From Akanthomyces muscarius (taxonomy: Eukaryota; Ascomycota; Sordariomycetes; Hypocreales; Cordycipitaceae), in contig NC_079242.1 in assembly GCF_028009165.1 (NCBI RefSeq), positions 4,526,001 through 4,590,000 of the forward strand: a DNA stretch of 64,000 nt, written 5' to 3'. The notes below the pieces were generated by a model that was given only the letters and a program-made list of their open reading frames with translations, was not told the DNA's origin and searched no databases. A program made the translations under genes and the position numbers. The number at the start of each line of letters is the position of its first letter. The stretch's first letter is position 1. Shown here piece after piece: positions 32,540-42,666 of this stretch.

Positions 32540-34525
32540 CTTGGCGACTTGAGGCTGCTGGAAGCAGCAAAGGAAGCAGGAGTTGAAAGGCACGGGAGTC
32601 TATGGCAGTTTTCAGATCTCTAATCGCCAAGGGGGCATGAGTCGCGAGGCTATTGGCTCTTATTGTAGTCCATCAGCATTCCAGAGCGCTAACCCATGTG
32701 CGCGAGCTGAACGACCCGACGATGGCCAATCTTCAGGCCTTCTGCGGAACCTTGGGGTGCTGCTCCACCAGTCTTACTCTTGGAGGCAGTCAGATTCGGC
32801 ATTTCAGCCGATGCTAGCTCTTTTCCCATGGGCAAATCCCGAGTCGTCGAAAAAGGGCCGTTCCCGAAAGCTAGACCGACGCGGCGCGGACAAGAAGCAC
32901 GTTTTCGCACCATTGGGCCTCTTACGCGGGCTGTGCGCCTCCGCTCGCTCGACGGTAAAACTCTCGAAAAGGCAGCTGCTCAATCAGCGTGCAGCGTACC
33001 CTCTGCCAAGTCAGAGCAGAAGAGCAGAGAGGGGAGTTTGCGGGCAAGTCCGTGACCGCTCGCAACCAACCAAATGGTTCCCTGCCGATTGAACGATAGA
33101 TTCCAGGGGCTTTTGCTCAGGGCAAATCAGGCTTGTGCCTGGGGCACGCTGATGGGCGCAAGGACACCGGGCAAACTAGCGGATTAGGCGAAAGATTGGC
33201 CCGCCCGTCGATCGCCAAGACCGCTGGCGCTGTTTCGGCCTCTTTTCAGCTGGGCCTTCCCCAATGGGAATGTCAGATGCCCATCCGTTGCAGCGGTAGT
33301 GCGATGCCACCCATCGGAAGCCCCCGATAACAAAGGATCCTTTGAAGAGACGGCGCTGCAGACCCGTACGGTCAAAAGGATTTGGCACTTGCCACCTGCC
33401 ACAGGCTCCCCCGAGCGAAGTAGTATTTCCTACGAACTAAATTTGGTTGCAATGTATCCGTATGTGTATCAGGACGAGAAGAAGGGTGATGATACAGTTG
33501 GGAAACTGCTCATCTGCCTCGTTAGCGGATAGATGTGGCAGGTGTGGTTCCACGAACGCAAGTAAACTTCGAAGTAAGCACCAGTTTGACGCTCCGCCGG
33601 TGCGACCCAATCTTCCTGACCGTGTGCATGATCCAGGTATAGAATCGACATGCTTTAGCCGTTGGCACCATACCAGAACCCAAAATCTCCCATCTCTTGA
33701 CCATGCTATCGTTTCTAGACTGATTTTGGCGCATTATTTTCCCCGGTGCCAGTAGATCCTTGGTACAAATAGTCCCATCGGCAGCTGAGCCTCGAAGGTG
33801 TCGCAGGCCAGACTCATCTGAGCATATAATTCTACGAGGCAGAAGCTCGTACGAAGTCTTTTTGGTACAGATGAGCGCTTCCGGAGCTGGCACCAAGAAA
33901 ACGCTACTCTGGGAAACGAGACTGGAATCTTTTTTGTTTACATTTTCTGCATATCTTTCGTATCTTCGGTTCTCATATTCCTGTAATTGCCTACTTGCAA
34001 TACACTATAGCAGCCGGCACCTTTTGTTGTGGCCGCCCTGCCAGGCAGCTTGTCGCTCGCGCAGTGACTAGCAACATCGCGCCGCTCCGGTTGAATTAGT
34101 ATTATTCGGCGTCACAAAAAGGCAGACAAAATCATTGCAAATCTCACCGCCGCCAGACTAAATTGCGCTAAAAAATAATTTGCCCCAACGCAGTATACAC
34201 ATGAATAATCATGCCTTTACATATGTAGGATGAATGAGGATATAGCAACATTGATCGCGTGCGCGGCCGCGAGGCTAGCGACAAGGCATCCAGAGGCCGG
34301 GAGCCATTTTCTTTATACGTCATTTCCATCAAGTCCAAAAACCAAAAAGAATGACCACTGTATAAAAACAGCACAATATCACAAGAAGCTAGTCGCCATC
34401 GGTGTGGCGTTAAGAAAGCCCCGTTCCCTTTGTGTGGCTGTGAGGGGGTGCCAGCCTTGCGACTTCCGCCCCAACAACGCCTCCTAGGCAAATTGAAAGC
34501 GTTGTGAACGCAAGAGAAATCAGCC
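32540..34525. other. 2-kb intergenic region
   Basis: Promoters of the secreted nuclease (left) and of the ABC transporter (right) face away from each other here. The middle has several open stretches lacking an ATG, including a 124-codon minus-strand frame (33522-33896) that starts at GTG and matches nothing I recognise. Confidence 0.45.
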
Positions 34526-37500
34526 ATGGCATCAATTTTAATGAACACTTCTAGTATCGCAATGTTGAGCTTGGTTCTGGCTACTGCCTGCTGTGCCCGT
34601 TGCGTTTGGCCTAGCAGGCGGGCGCCCGCGCAGCCATACAAAGACGTCGACGGAGAAGCTACCAGCGAGTCCGAGGCCAAAGCAGCCAGACTCAATCCGC
34701 TGGCTTACAATACTCTCGTGCTTGTTTCACCTCTTGGAGCGGCCCTGTCCTTATTGAAATTCAGATTTGGAGCTGCTCAGCTTCAGCCACTGCAATGGGA
34801 ACTGGTGCAATGGACTGGTCCGGTCTTATGGGTGAGCAGTTGCTTCGCGCATCATCTCCGTCACTTTGCTAACACAAACCTGCAAGTTATTGCTGGCGTT
34901 CCAATCCATTCACATATACCAGCAAAAGAATATTCCACAAAGATATGATTCGTCGACTTACACGGCCCTGTCCTCGGCGGGCCTGATCAGTTTCTTGTGG
35001 TACGAGTGGGCGAGTTCAAGCTGTGAGCTTCCTTGGCCGCAGCTCACGGCCGCGGTGGCCGTGTTTCTTGGTATTCTCTCAGTTCCTCAGCGCCCGGTTG
35101 TTTTTCGAGGAGTAGCTCCGGTGTTGAACGAGAGCGGTGTGTCAATACTTGACTGGATCTTCTTCTCGTGGAGCCTGCATCGTGAGAGTTCAGCGCTGCC
35201 CACACCGTTGAATCTAGAGGATCTGCCAAGAGTACCTTTTAGCCAGTCCTCATCCACTCTGAGAAAGCAATTCGACTCGTGTGACCGGACCAAAGCGCTA
35301 TGGAGGCAGCTTGCCACAATTTTCCGAAAGCCTTTAGCCTTACAGTGGTCACTGGTGCTATTGGAGGCAGGATCAGAATTTGGTAGCCGCTTCGTTATGC
35401 ATAGTCTGTTGCAACGCCTGGAGGCAGGCCCAAATATTGACGCCTGGACCTGGGTCTGGGTCGCACTGCTTCCAGCTAGTCTTCTTGGCGTCTCTGCTTG
35501 CGGTAATTGGTCCGGCTGGATCGGGCACACTCGCATTCAACTGCCGATGCTCGGCCTCCTTCAGTCGTTGGCATTCGAGAAGTCAATGCGCTTGCGGTCG
35601 GGAAGCGATAGTAAATCCGCGGAGGAAAAGCATAGGACGAATACTCCAAGCGTGATGGATGCAATTCAAAGCCACAGGTATGTTGACCAACACTGGACTC
35701 TGATCAACATGTATAATACTAACAATATATACCACGCAGCAATGCTACTGCACAGGCCTTTTTTAATGCGCATAGCTTACCTATCGCCGCTTTGAAGATG
35801 CTCATGTATTCTACCTACCTTTCGCGTTTTATGGGCTTCACAAATGTGATTATCGGTGGTACACTGCCGATATTGGCCATTTGGCTCTCACGCAAGCTCT
35901 CCAAAAATCAGCGCCGAGCACAGGCAGAGCATATGGAGGCTACTGAGCAAACCTCCAAAATTGTTTCTGAAGCGCTCCGTGGGCTTCGTCAGATACGTCT
36001 GTCTTCAATGGAGCGCCTCTGGCAAGACCGCATCTTTGCCGCACGCAACCACAACCTAGCTGCCGCCTGGAGGGTCAGTGTGCATGAAGAAATGGTCAAT
36101 CTGGTCGCCACACTCGGGCCTGTTCTTTTCGCATCTGTCACAATATCCATATATGCCTTTAGAACAGGAAATTTCAGCCCTTCAGTGGCCTTCACCTCTA
36201 TCAATCTGTTTGGCAACCTGCATGCAGTCATCAAGCAGCTCCCAACTCGGTTCGCGTCATTGCACCGCGCACGCCTGAGCTACTCAAAGCTTCAGCTATA
36301 CTTTGAACAACCAGAGCAGACTCAACAAGCAACTATTGCAGATACAGTGTCATTGCAAAACGCAAACTTGTCCTGGGTTGAAGACGAGAAGGGAGCTATC
36401 TTGAAGAATGTGGACGTGAAATTTCCAAAGAATGGAATCAGTCTGGTCACCGGCCAAGTCGGCTCTGGGAAAAGCTTGCTGTTATCTTCATTATTGGGAG
36501 AAGCAAAGGTACAATTCGGGAAGCTCGCCAAACCTGCAGTGGACACCTCCTCGGGCACGTCAAAAGCCAGGAGCATTGTCGCGGGGTCTGTCGCCTTCAT
36601 CTCACAGCCCCCTTGGATTGAAGACCGCACGATCAAGGAGAATATCTGCTTTGGATACGATTTCGATGCGGAGCGCTATCGCAAAGTCCTAAATGCATGC
36701 GCACTCACTCATGACCTTGAATCGTTGAGCAATGGCGACCTTACCGCTGCTGGCACAGGCGGATCATCGCTCAGCGGAGGCCAAAAGTGGCGAGTGGCTT
36801 TCGCAAGAGCTTTGTATTCGCCAGCTGAGTTCATTATATCAGAGGATATATTGGCCGCTGTGGATACCGCTGTTGCGAGACATCTTTGCGATACTGCACT
36901 CAGAGGAGATCTTCTACAGGGGAGAACCATGATTATGGCTACTCATCACCCAGAATATTGCTCTGAGCTTTCGGCGTGTCTCATCTCCTTGCAAGACGGA
37001 TCTGCTACAGTTGAATACACTTCAAACGCGACGCAAAAATTGACAGTTTCAGGTCAAACTAAGAACTCGGGGCCAACGGCTAAGACTGAAAAATCTCACC
37101 CATCTAAGGCCGCGACTTCCGCACAACCTTCAAGGCAGCATTCCAAACCCCAAGATTACTGGGCAATTTTGCAAATTTATGCTAAAAAGACTGGAAGTCT
37201 GCGTGGATACATTTCTGCTATTCCAATTGTTTTGTGCTACCGCTTTCTCGCTACCAGCAATTCGTGGTGGCTGGCGAAGTGGACATCTCGGGACAACAGC
37301 GTTGGCCAGCAGCACTCAACCAAGTACGATGTTGGTATTTATCTGTCGCTCTCTGTAGCAAGCGCAGTATTCCTGAGCGTAAAAACTTTGATCTTCACAC
37401 GAATGGGTCATGACTCCTCCAGGAAGCTATTCGAGAGCCTGACTCGACGAGTTCTCAAAGCACGATTCTCTTGGATCGATTCCACCCCACCGGGGCAAGT

Positions 37501-38968
37501 TATACAGACACTCGACTCTGACATGTATGCCATCGATCATCGTATGGCACCTCAGATTATTGGTATTTTAAGCTCCACAATGAATGTTCTATTCATCTGT
37601 GCTAGCAGGCAAGTGCTCACTGACATACATAGAAACAGAATGTCGCTAACTTGCTGCAGCCTTTCATCATCGCCATACACAATAGTATCCAGCGTGATCA
37701 TGCTAGCTTTCTATGCTGTGGTCGCTCAAAAAGCTCTAGAAACGTCTCAAAGACTGCGCCCCGTTGTGAACAGTTGCAGCTTTCCAGTTTCGAACCACAT
37801 CTCTTCAGCGCAGTCGGGCCTTACAACCATCCGGGCTTTTGGCAAGTCGGCGTATTATATTGAAACAATGCAAGAACACATAGACAGAGCCAACACAGCT
37901 TTTACTCACATGGCGCTTGGTCACTCTTGGCTGGGCATTCGGCTTGGAGTCATGGGGAGCATTTTTGTAGCGGCCGTGACAGCAGCGACCGTACTCAGCA
38001 AGGGCACGGCATCGAGTACGGGACTGGCAATTACACTGGCTCTCCAACTTCGGCAAGCTCTTAACATTACAATTGGTCAAATCAATGTCACCAGAACCGG
38101 TCTCAACGCCATCGATCGTGTCCTCGCGCTAGCATCCATTCCGTCCGAAGAGGAGGAGGAAGATGCAATCGCCCCAAAGAATTGGCCGAGCCGTGGACAA
38201 GTCGAGATTCAGAAGCTACGAGTTCGATACGACAAAACTCTGCCTTGGGCACTGAACAACATTACATTTTCTGTTCAGGCGGGGCAGCGTTTGGGGATCG
38301 TTGGCCGCACCGGTGCGGGCAAGTCCAGCTTGATAAATGCTCTCCTGCGCTTTGTGGATGCCACCATTGGCAAAATCTTGATTGACGGCCAAGACATCTC
38401 CAAAATATCCCGAAAACGTGTGCGCGATGCCGTCACCGTTATACCGCAGGATGCTTTCCTCTTTTCTGGAACGTTGCGATCAAATGTGGACGTCTTCGAC
38501 AGGCACAGCGATGATAAGATTATTGCGGCTCTCCGAAGCGTGCATTTTGCATCTTTCGGGCAGGAGCGAGATGTCACTGCTGCTGACCTTGATCGCAGTA
38601 TTTTTTCTGGGGGGTCGAACATGTCCCATGGGCAACGGCAGCTCGTCTGTCTTGCGCGAGTAATTCTCGAAGACAAGTGCCGTATCCTCATTCTAGACGA
38701 AGCGACGAGCGGTATTGACCACATCACGGAGGCAGCCATCCAAGGCGCGATAAAAGACAATTTTAGGAATGTAACTATTCTGGTGGTAGCACACAAACTG
38801 CTAACGGTCGCAGACTTTGACTCGATACTTGTATTGAGTCAGGGCGAGGTTGTGGAACATGGAGCGCCACAGCAGTTGCTGGCAAGCAAAGGCAGATTAT
38901 GGAACATGGTGGAGCAGAGTGAAGATTCTGGAAAGATCAAGGAGATAATTTGGCGAGACAGCAAATAA
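34526..38968 (+). CDS. ABCC-type (MRP-like) ABC transporter (1424 aa, 4 exons)
   Basis: Exons are 34526-34831, 34887-35677, 35740-37608 and 37660-38968. Introns 1 and 2 (55 and 62 nt) are canonical, the second with a TACTAAC branch; intron 3 (51 nt) has a GC donor (GCAAGT) and could be retained in frame (1441 aa). The layout is TMD0-TMD1-NBD1-TMD2-NBD2, as in fungal ABCC full transporters exporting conjugates, toxins or metabolites. NBD1: Walker A GQVGSGKS (near 606), signature LSGGQ (near 710), Walker B region FIISEDILAAVD, H-loop ATHH. NBD2: GRTGAGKS (near 1204), signature MSHGQ (near 1309), ILILDEATS (near 1334), H-loop AHK. In NBD1 the Walker B Asp appears replaced by Glu and preceded by Ser (SED instead of LDD), so this site may be weak. 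Neighbours are an MFS relic, a Zn2Cys6 regulator and an MFS exporter. Confidence 0.9.
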
Positions 38969-39021
38969 TTGTAAATAGATGGATTCTCCTTGAGCGTCCC
39001 TAGCTCTTGCCTCGTCCGACC

Positions 39022-39430
39022 CTAACCTTTTTTGACGTTAATATCCCTCCAGAGCGCTGTGAGCGCGAGAGTGGCAACGAAGACTCCGATTGAAGTCAAT
39101 AGTATCGCGCGTTGAGTATCTCCGTAGGCGTGAGAGATGGCCCTGAAGGCGTCGCTATCTGCAGGATACGAGCCTTGGACCCTAATGCTTCCATATATGC
39201 GTTCCAGATTTGGCAACTCTGATTGGGGGAGATACTTCACCAGCCTGTTCTTAAACATGCCCGTTCAGATCGCCCCAGCCAATGCATAGCCAATGTCTTT
39301 TCCTATTACAGCAAAGTTGCTTTCCACCACGAGCAGCGCCAGGATGTGCTCGTGATCCGATTCCGCCATAAGGGCAATCTGCTCGATGGGTGCAAGATGC
39401 CACCGCCGAAAGCATTCGGAAATCAGGCGA
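39022..39430 (-). pseudogene. C-terminal relic of a siderophore-type MFS transporter
   Basis: The minus strand encodes a stretch related to the C-terminus of fungal siderophore-iron transporters (MirB/Sit type). It runs from HLAPIEQIALMAESDHEH through VIGKDIGYALAGAI, then TGMFKNRLVKYLPQSELPN, YGSIRVQGSYP, AISHAYGDTQRAILL and a last membrane helix GVFVATLALTALW. Where homologues have Trp (AAAIWTG-like), this copy has TGA directly before TGMFKNR. Nothing upstream of about 39430 continues the protein: the AT-rich block begins within about 50 bp. So only the last fifth or so of a roughly 600-residue transporter survives, with a nonsense codon inside it. Siderophore transporters import ferric siderophores at the plasma membrane. 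The relic's 3' end lies only 53 bp from the convergent ABC transporter gene. Confidence 0.7.
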
Positions 39431-40049
39431 GAATAACAAACCCAATATGACTGTCAGAGATGCGAAACTTGACTATACGGCCCACCACTAATATAGCGGG
39501 AGGCACACTACTATAATATACTAAAGTGAGATAACAAAATAAGGTATTTAAAGAAAAGAAGAAGAAGAAGAATATTAAGAAAAGAAATAATAATAAGAAA
39601 AATATAAAGAAATAAGAAAGTTTCTTAAGAAAATAAGGAAAAATATTACTAATATAATAAAAAGATCTCTTTATAAGACTAGAATTTTAATAGTTCCTCT
39701 ACTATTGACGTCTATTTATAGGAACCCTGATAAAGATGACAAAAAAGATTGATCTGATAAAGTCCACCCCCACACCCTCTGAAAAGGCAAGATTCACGAC
39801 AGAGCCAATCAGACGGCTGGCCAAGCACGGATGCGACAATATTAGCGGGTACACACTTGAACACTTCTGGGACGCAGCCGGGCCAGCCGACTTCGGATTA
39901 AGGTTTGCCGTTGATCGCCGTTGATATTCTGGTCACGCTTCAAAAGTTCTCATGCGCGAGCACGTCGGAAATAGAAAAACTCGTTCAACTCAGCTTTGAG
40001 GCTCTCTCCCCGGTCATCGGACGCGCGCCAAGGAAGCAGAACAGCGTTC
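39431..40049. other. Intergenic region with an AT-rich block
   Basis: About 620 bp between the MFS relic and the Zn2Cys6 gene. The left half is the AT-rich block listed separately; the right half (39730-40049) has normal composition and should contain the regulator's promoter. Confidence 0.6.
39485..39725. repeat. AT-rich, purine-biased block
   Basis: About 240 bp made almost wholly of A, T and scattered G on the plus strand, with very few C (runs such as AAGAAGAAGAAGAATATTAAG). The composition is abrupt against about 50% GC on both sides. It resembles RIP-mutated or microsatellite-like remnants left where repeats were inserted; no terminal inverted repeats or coding potential are visible. 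Confidence 0.7.
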
Positions 40050-41840
40050 ATGGGTAGGCCGCGCGAGACACGAGCGCCGCGAGGAACAGTACGCAGAGCC
40101 AGGACAGGCTGCATCACTTGGTATGCATAATGACCGGCTGCAGCGGCATTGATTTGGCACGCCGCGGTATCACCAAAACAGAAAATGGTTGAGCTAATAC
40201 TAAACAGCAAGTTCGTGCTTCTTCAGGCGGTAAAGGTACACCCGGATGAGATTGCTGACTGAAGGCTGTATAGAATCCGACATGTCAAGTGCGACGAAGC
40301 CAAGCCAATCTGCCGGCGCTGCAGCACCCAGGGCTATAAGTGCGATGGCTATAATCAGTTCATCCAGTTTGCGCCCAATGCCACGGACAAGGTATCGGGA
40401 CAAAGGCACTATCCACAACAGCGCTGCAAGACAACAGCCACCCAACCAGACACGGGCCTCCAGAAATCCTTGCTGGCTTGTGTCCGCTCTCCGATTATCC
40501 AAATCTCTTCCAACAGTACCGAAAACGCCTTCTTGCACCATGTACGGACATGTGTCGTTCAGGATATAGCCGCCGCTGGTCGGCCATCCGACTTTTGGTA
40601 CGACTACGTACTCCCGCTCTCCCACTCCACAGCCGCCATCAAGCATGCCCTATGTGCACTAGGTGCAGCGCATCGATACTTTGTAAGCCATCATGAAGAC
40701 CCCAGCGTGAAACAGTCCAAGACTGTCTTCTCCCTTGAATCCATGCAATGTTACAACGAAGCGATCGCAGCATTAAACTCGCTCTTGTCTTCCGAGACCA
40801 GTGTGCATTGGGACGTCGTCCTCATCTGCTGCGTCATATTCATCACCATTGAGAATCTGAATGGGCGCAGCGCCGAGGCTGCTTGTCATTTGCGCGCTGG
40901 CTGCGGCATCCTCAAACGCTTCGGCCTAAATGATACGCGAGCCACGACGGACCTCATGAGCCGCGGCAACACGGACGGCCTTTTATTCACTCTGCAAGAT
41001 ATGCTCTACTATTTTGGGCAATATCTGGCCATGTTTATTGGCGTCGACGCTTTTGCCGACTTGGACTTTGACGTGCCTCTGCTCAGCATGGGTGATCCCG
41101 AGTCGCCGTTCACCAGCCTCAAGGAGGCAGAGATGATGTTTCAGAACATCGACCGCGCGTTCAACATACGAATGTGGAAATCAAAGGCATACTCACCGCG
41201 GCCAGCCACCGTAACAGACATCTTCGCCGAAAGGACAGAGAGCCTCGAGAGCCAAGGGCCTGCGATGGACCGCACCACGAGAAGTGCGGCCAAGATGGCT
41301 GCGAGATCCGACCTTGCCGTCTGGCGCCAGCGCTTCCAACCACTTACACGACAAAAAAGCCAAGATCCGCGGCACATTACAGCCCTCGCCCTCGACTATG
41401 CAGTCTGGAGTATAATAGTCAATGCACAAAGAATGACGGAGGATTTCGGAGTGGCAGAGTGCGACGGCGCACTGCGCCTGGCCGAGGAGATGATTTCCAT
41501 GGATGCAACCAGCGCGCATCCACGATTCAACTTTGACGGCAATCTGGTTTGGATGCTGTGGTACATTTGCTTTGGCACAAGAGACGCTGGGATACAAAGC
41601 AAGTGCATCAGGCTCCTGCGCGCCGCGAACAGACGAGAAGGTGTCTGGGACAGCTACGATGTTGCCACCATCTGCGAAACCGCAGTCGCGGCCCTGAAAA
41701 GTAACACTATCTCCTGGAAAGATGTGCCACATGGAATATTGACATTGGCAGACATGCTGCATGTTCACCTCCAGGGCTTCTCGCTGGAAAGCGTGCAGGA
41801 CATCGCAGCCGAGGCAGCCACGAGAAATGGTCGAACATAG
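40050..41840 (+). CDS. Zn2Cys6 transcription factor (546 aa, 3 exons, one of 3 nt)
   Basis: Exon 1 (40050-40120) gives MGRPRETRAPRGT then RRARTGCITC; the last Cys codon is split TG|C. The main exon (40274-41840) resumes with IRHVKCDEAKPICRRC and QGYKCDGY. A direct join would make TGA. Using two introns, 40121-40207 (GTATGC...ACTAAACAG) and 40211-40273 (GTTCGT...CTGAC...TATAG), leaves a 3-nt exon CAA (40208-40210) and yields C24-K-I-R-H-V-K-C31. Then Cys21, 24, 31, 38, 41 and 48 have the exact C-x2-C-x6-C-x6-C-x2-C-x6-C spacing of the GAL4-type domain, and 1641 coding nt divide by three. The rest resembles the fungal_trans_2 regulatory region (FWYDYVLPLSHSTAAIKHAL, LGAAHRYF). It probably controls neighbouring transporter genes. 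If the micro-exon is not used, the gene is broken at its DNA-binding domain. Confidence 0.75.
40208..40210 (+). other. Predicted 3-nt micro-exon (CAA) in the Zn2Cys6 gene
   Basis: Flanked by ACTAAACAG on the left (good branch and acceptor) and GTTCGT on the right (weak donor, but followed 45 bases on by a CTGAC branch and a TATAG acceptor). It completes the codon of the second zinc-cluster Cys (TG|C) and starts the Lys codon (AA|A). Confidence 0.6.
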
Positions 41841-42666
41841 TGCAGACGACGTACTGGCATGGTCTGTCTATGGAAGCTTTGTCAGTGCCGATTTATTCAC
41901 AGGTCGCTGGCTGTTAGACCGGCTTTGGTTCGAAGCTTTTCAAGTGTCGACCAGCCCCAAAAACAGTACACCGGCGCCATAGGCGCTACCGTGCTGTAGT
42001 CAACTTTGCTTGTCTCCAAATCGGCAAATCAATCGTACTTGGTCGCGTCATCTTTGCCGAGACATACCATTCTCTATCACGCAATCTCCCGCGGCGCCCG
42101 CGACGCCAAGGACCGCTCAGTTACACTCCTGGAGTACAGAGCCTCCGACATTGCCATACTCTAGGAAGATCAAAAGTGTTCGGAATTTCGAAATGCGCGG
42201 AACAATGCAACTAAATAGTAATGTAATCAGATTAACTATGGAGCGGGGAAGGGCTGCGGGGCGCTGGTTCGTGGAGGAAGATGGACTCCCATGTCCTGCA
42301 GCCAGCAATCTGGCCGGTACGAGTGGAACTATTTCCCCATTAAATATAGAATAATTAGAGACACCTGGTTCTTGGCGGTACCACTTGTTGCGGCATTGTT
42401 TCGTGGTAGTTGTGGATACGCAGCAGTTGAGTCTGATGGTCAATCGAGGGAAGTTTCGCGACAGGGCCAATCAGACAGCTTGCTCACCACAGATCAAAGG
42501 TTCACCAGTTAATTGACGATTTCTTCTTACTTTTCTTCGTTCTGTCACACGAGTATTTCTACTAAACAATGTCTTCTCGCACCTCGATTTACCTCGTCGC
42601 GCCTTCCCGGGTGCGCTGTCGCCCAATTTCTCCGTCAATTCCAAGTCAAGCCCTCCGACCGTAAAG
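41841..42666. other. Intergenic region
   Basis: 826 bp between the Zn2Cys6 gene and the MFS gene, both on the plus strand: 3' flank of the first and promoter of the second. No family is recognised in its frames. Confidence 0.45.

Noticed and set aside
33522..33896. Minus-strand 124-codon frame that vaguely resembles a transposase
   Set aside because: It begins at GTG, no DDE or helix-turn-helix motif could be placed, and no terminal repeats flank it.
39736..39924. A 62-codon plus-strand frame next to the AT-rich block
   Set aside because: No motif, no family resemblance and located in the regulator's promoter; kept as intergenic.
39950..40210. Minus-strand 86-codon frame over the start of the Zn2Cys6 gene
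   Set aside because: It lies opposite exon 1 and the intron region of the plus-strand regulator, whose motif evidence is far stronger; treated as a shadow frame.
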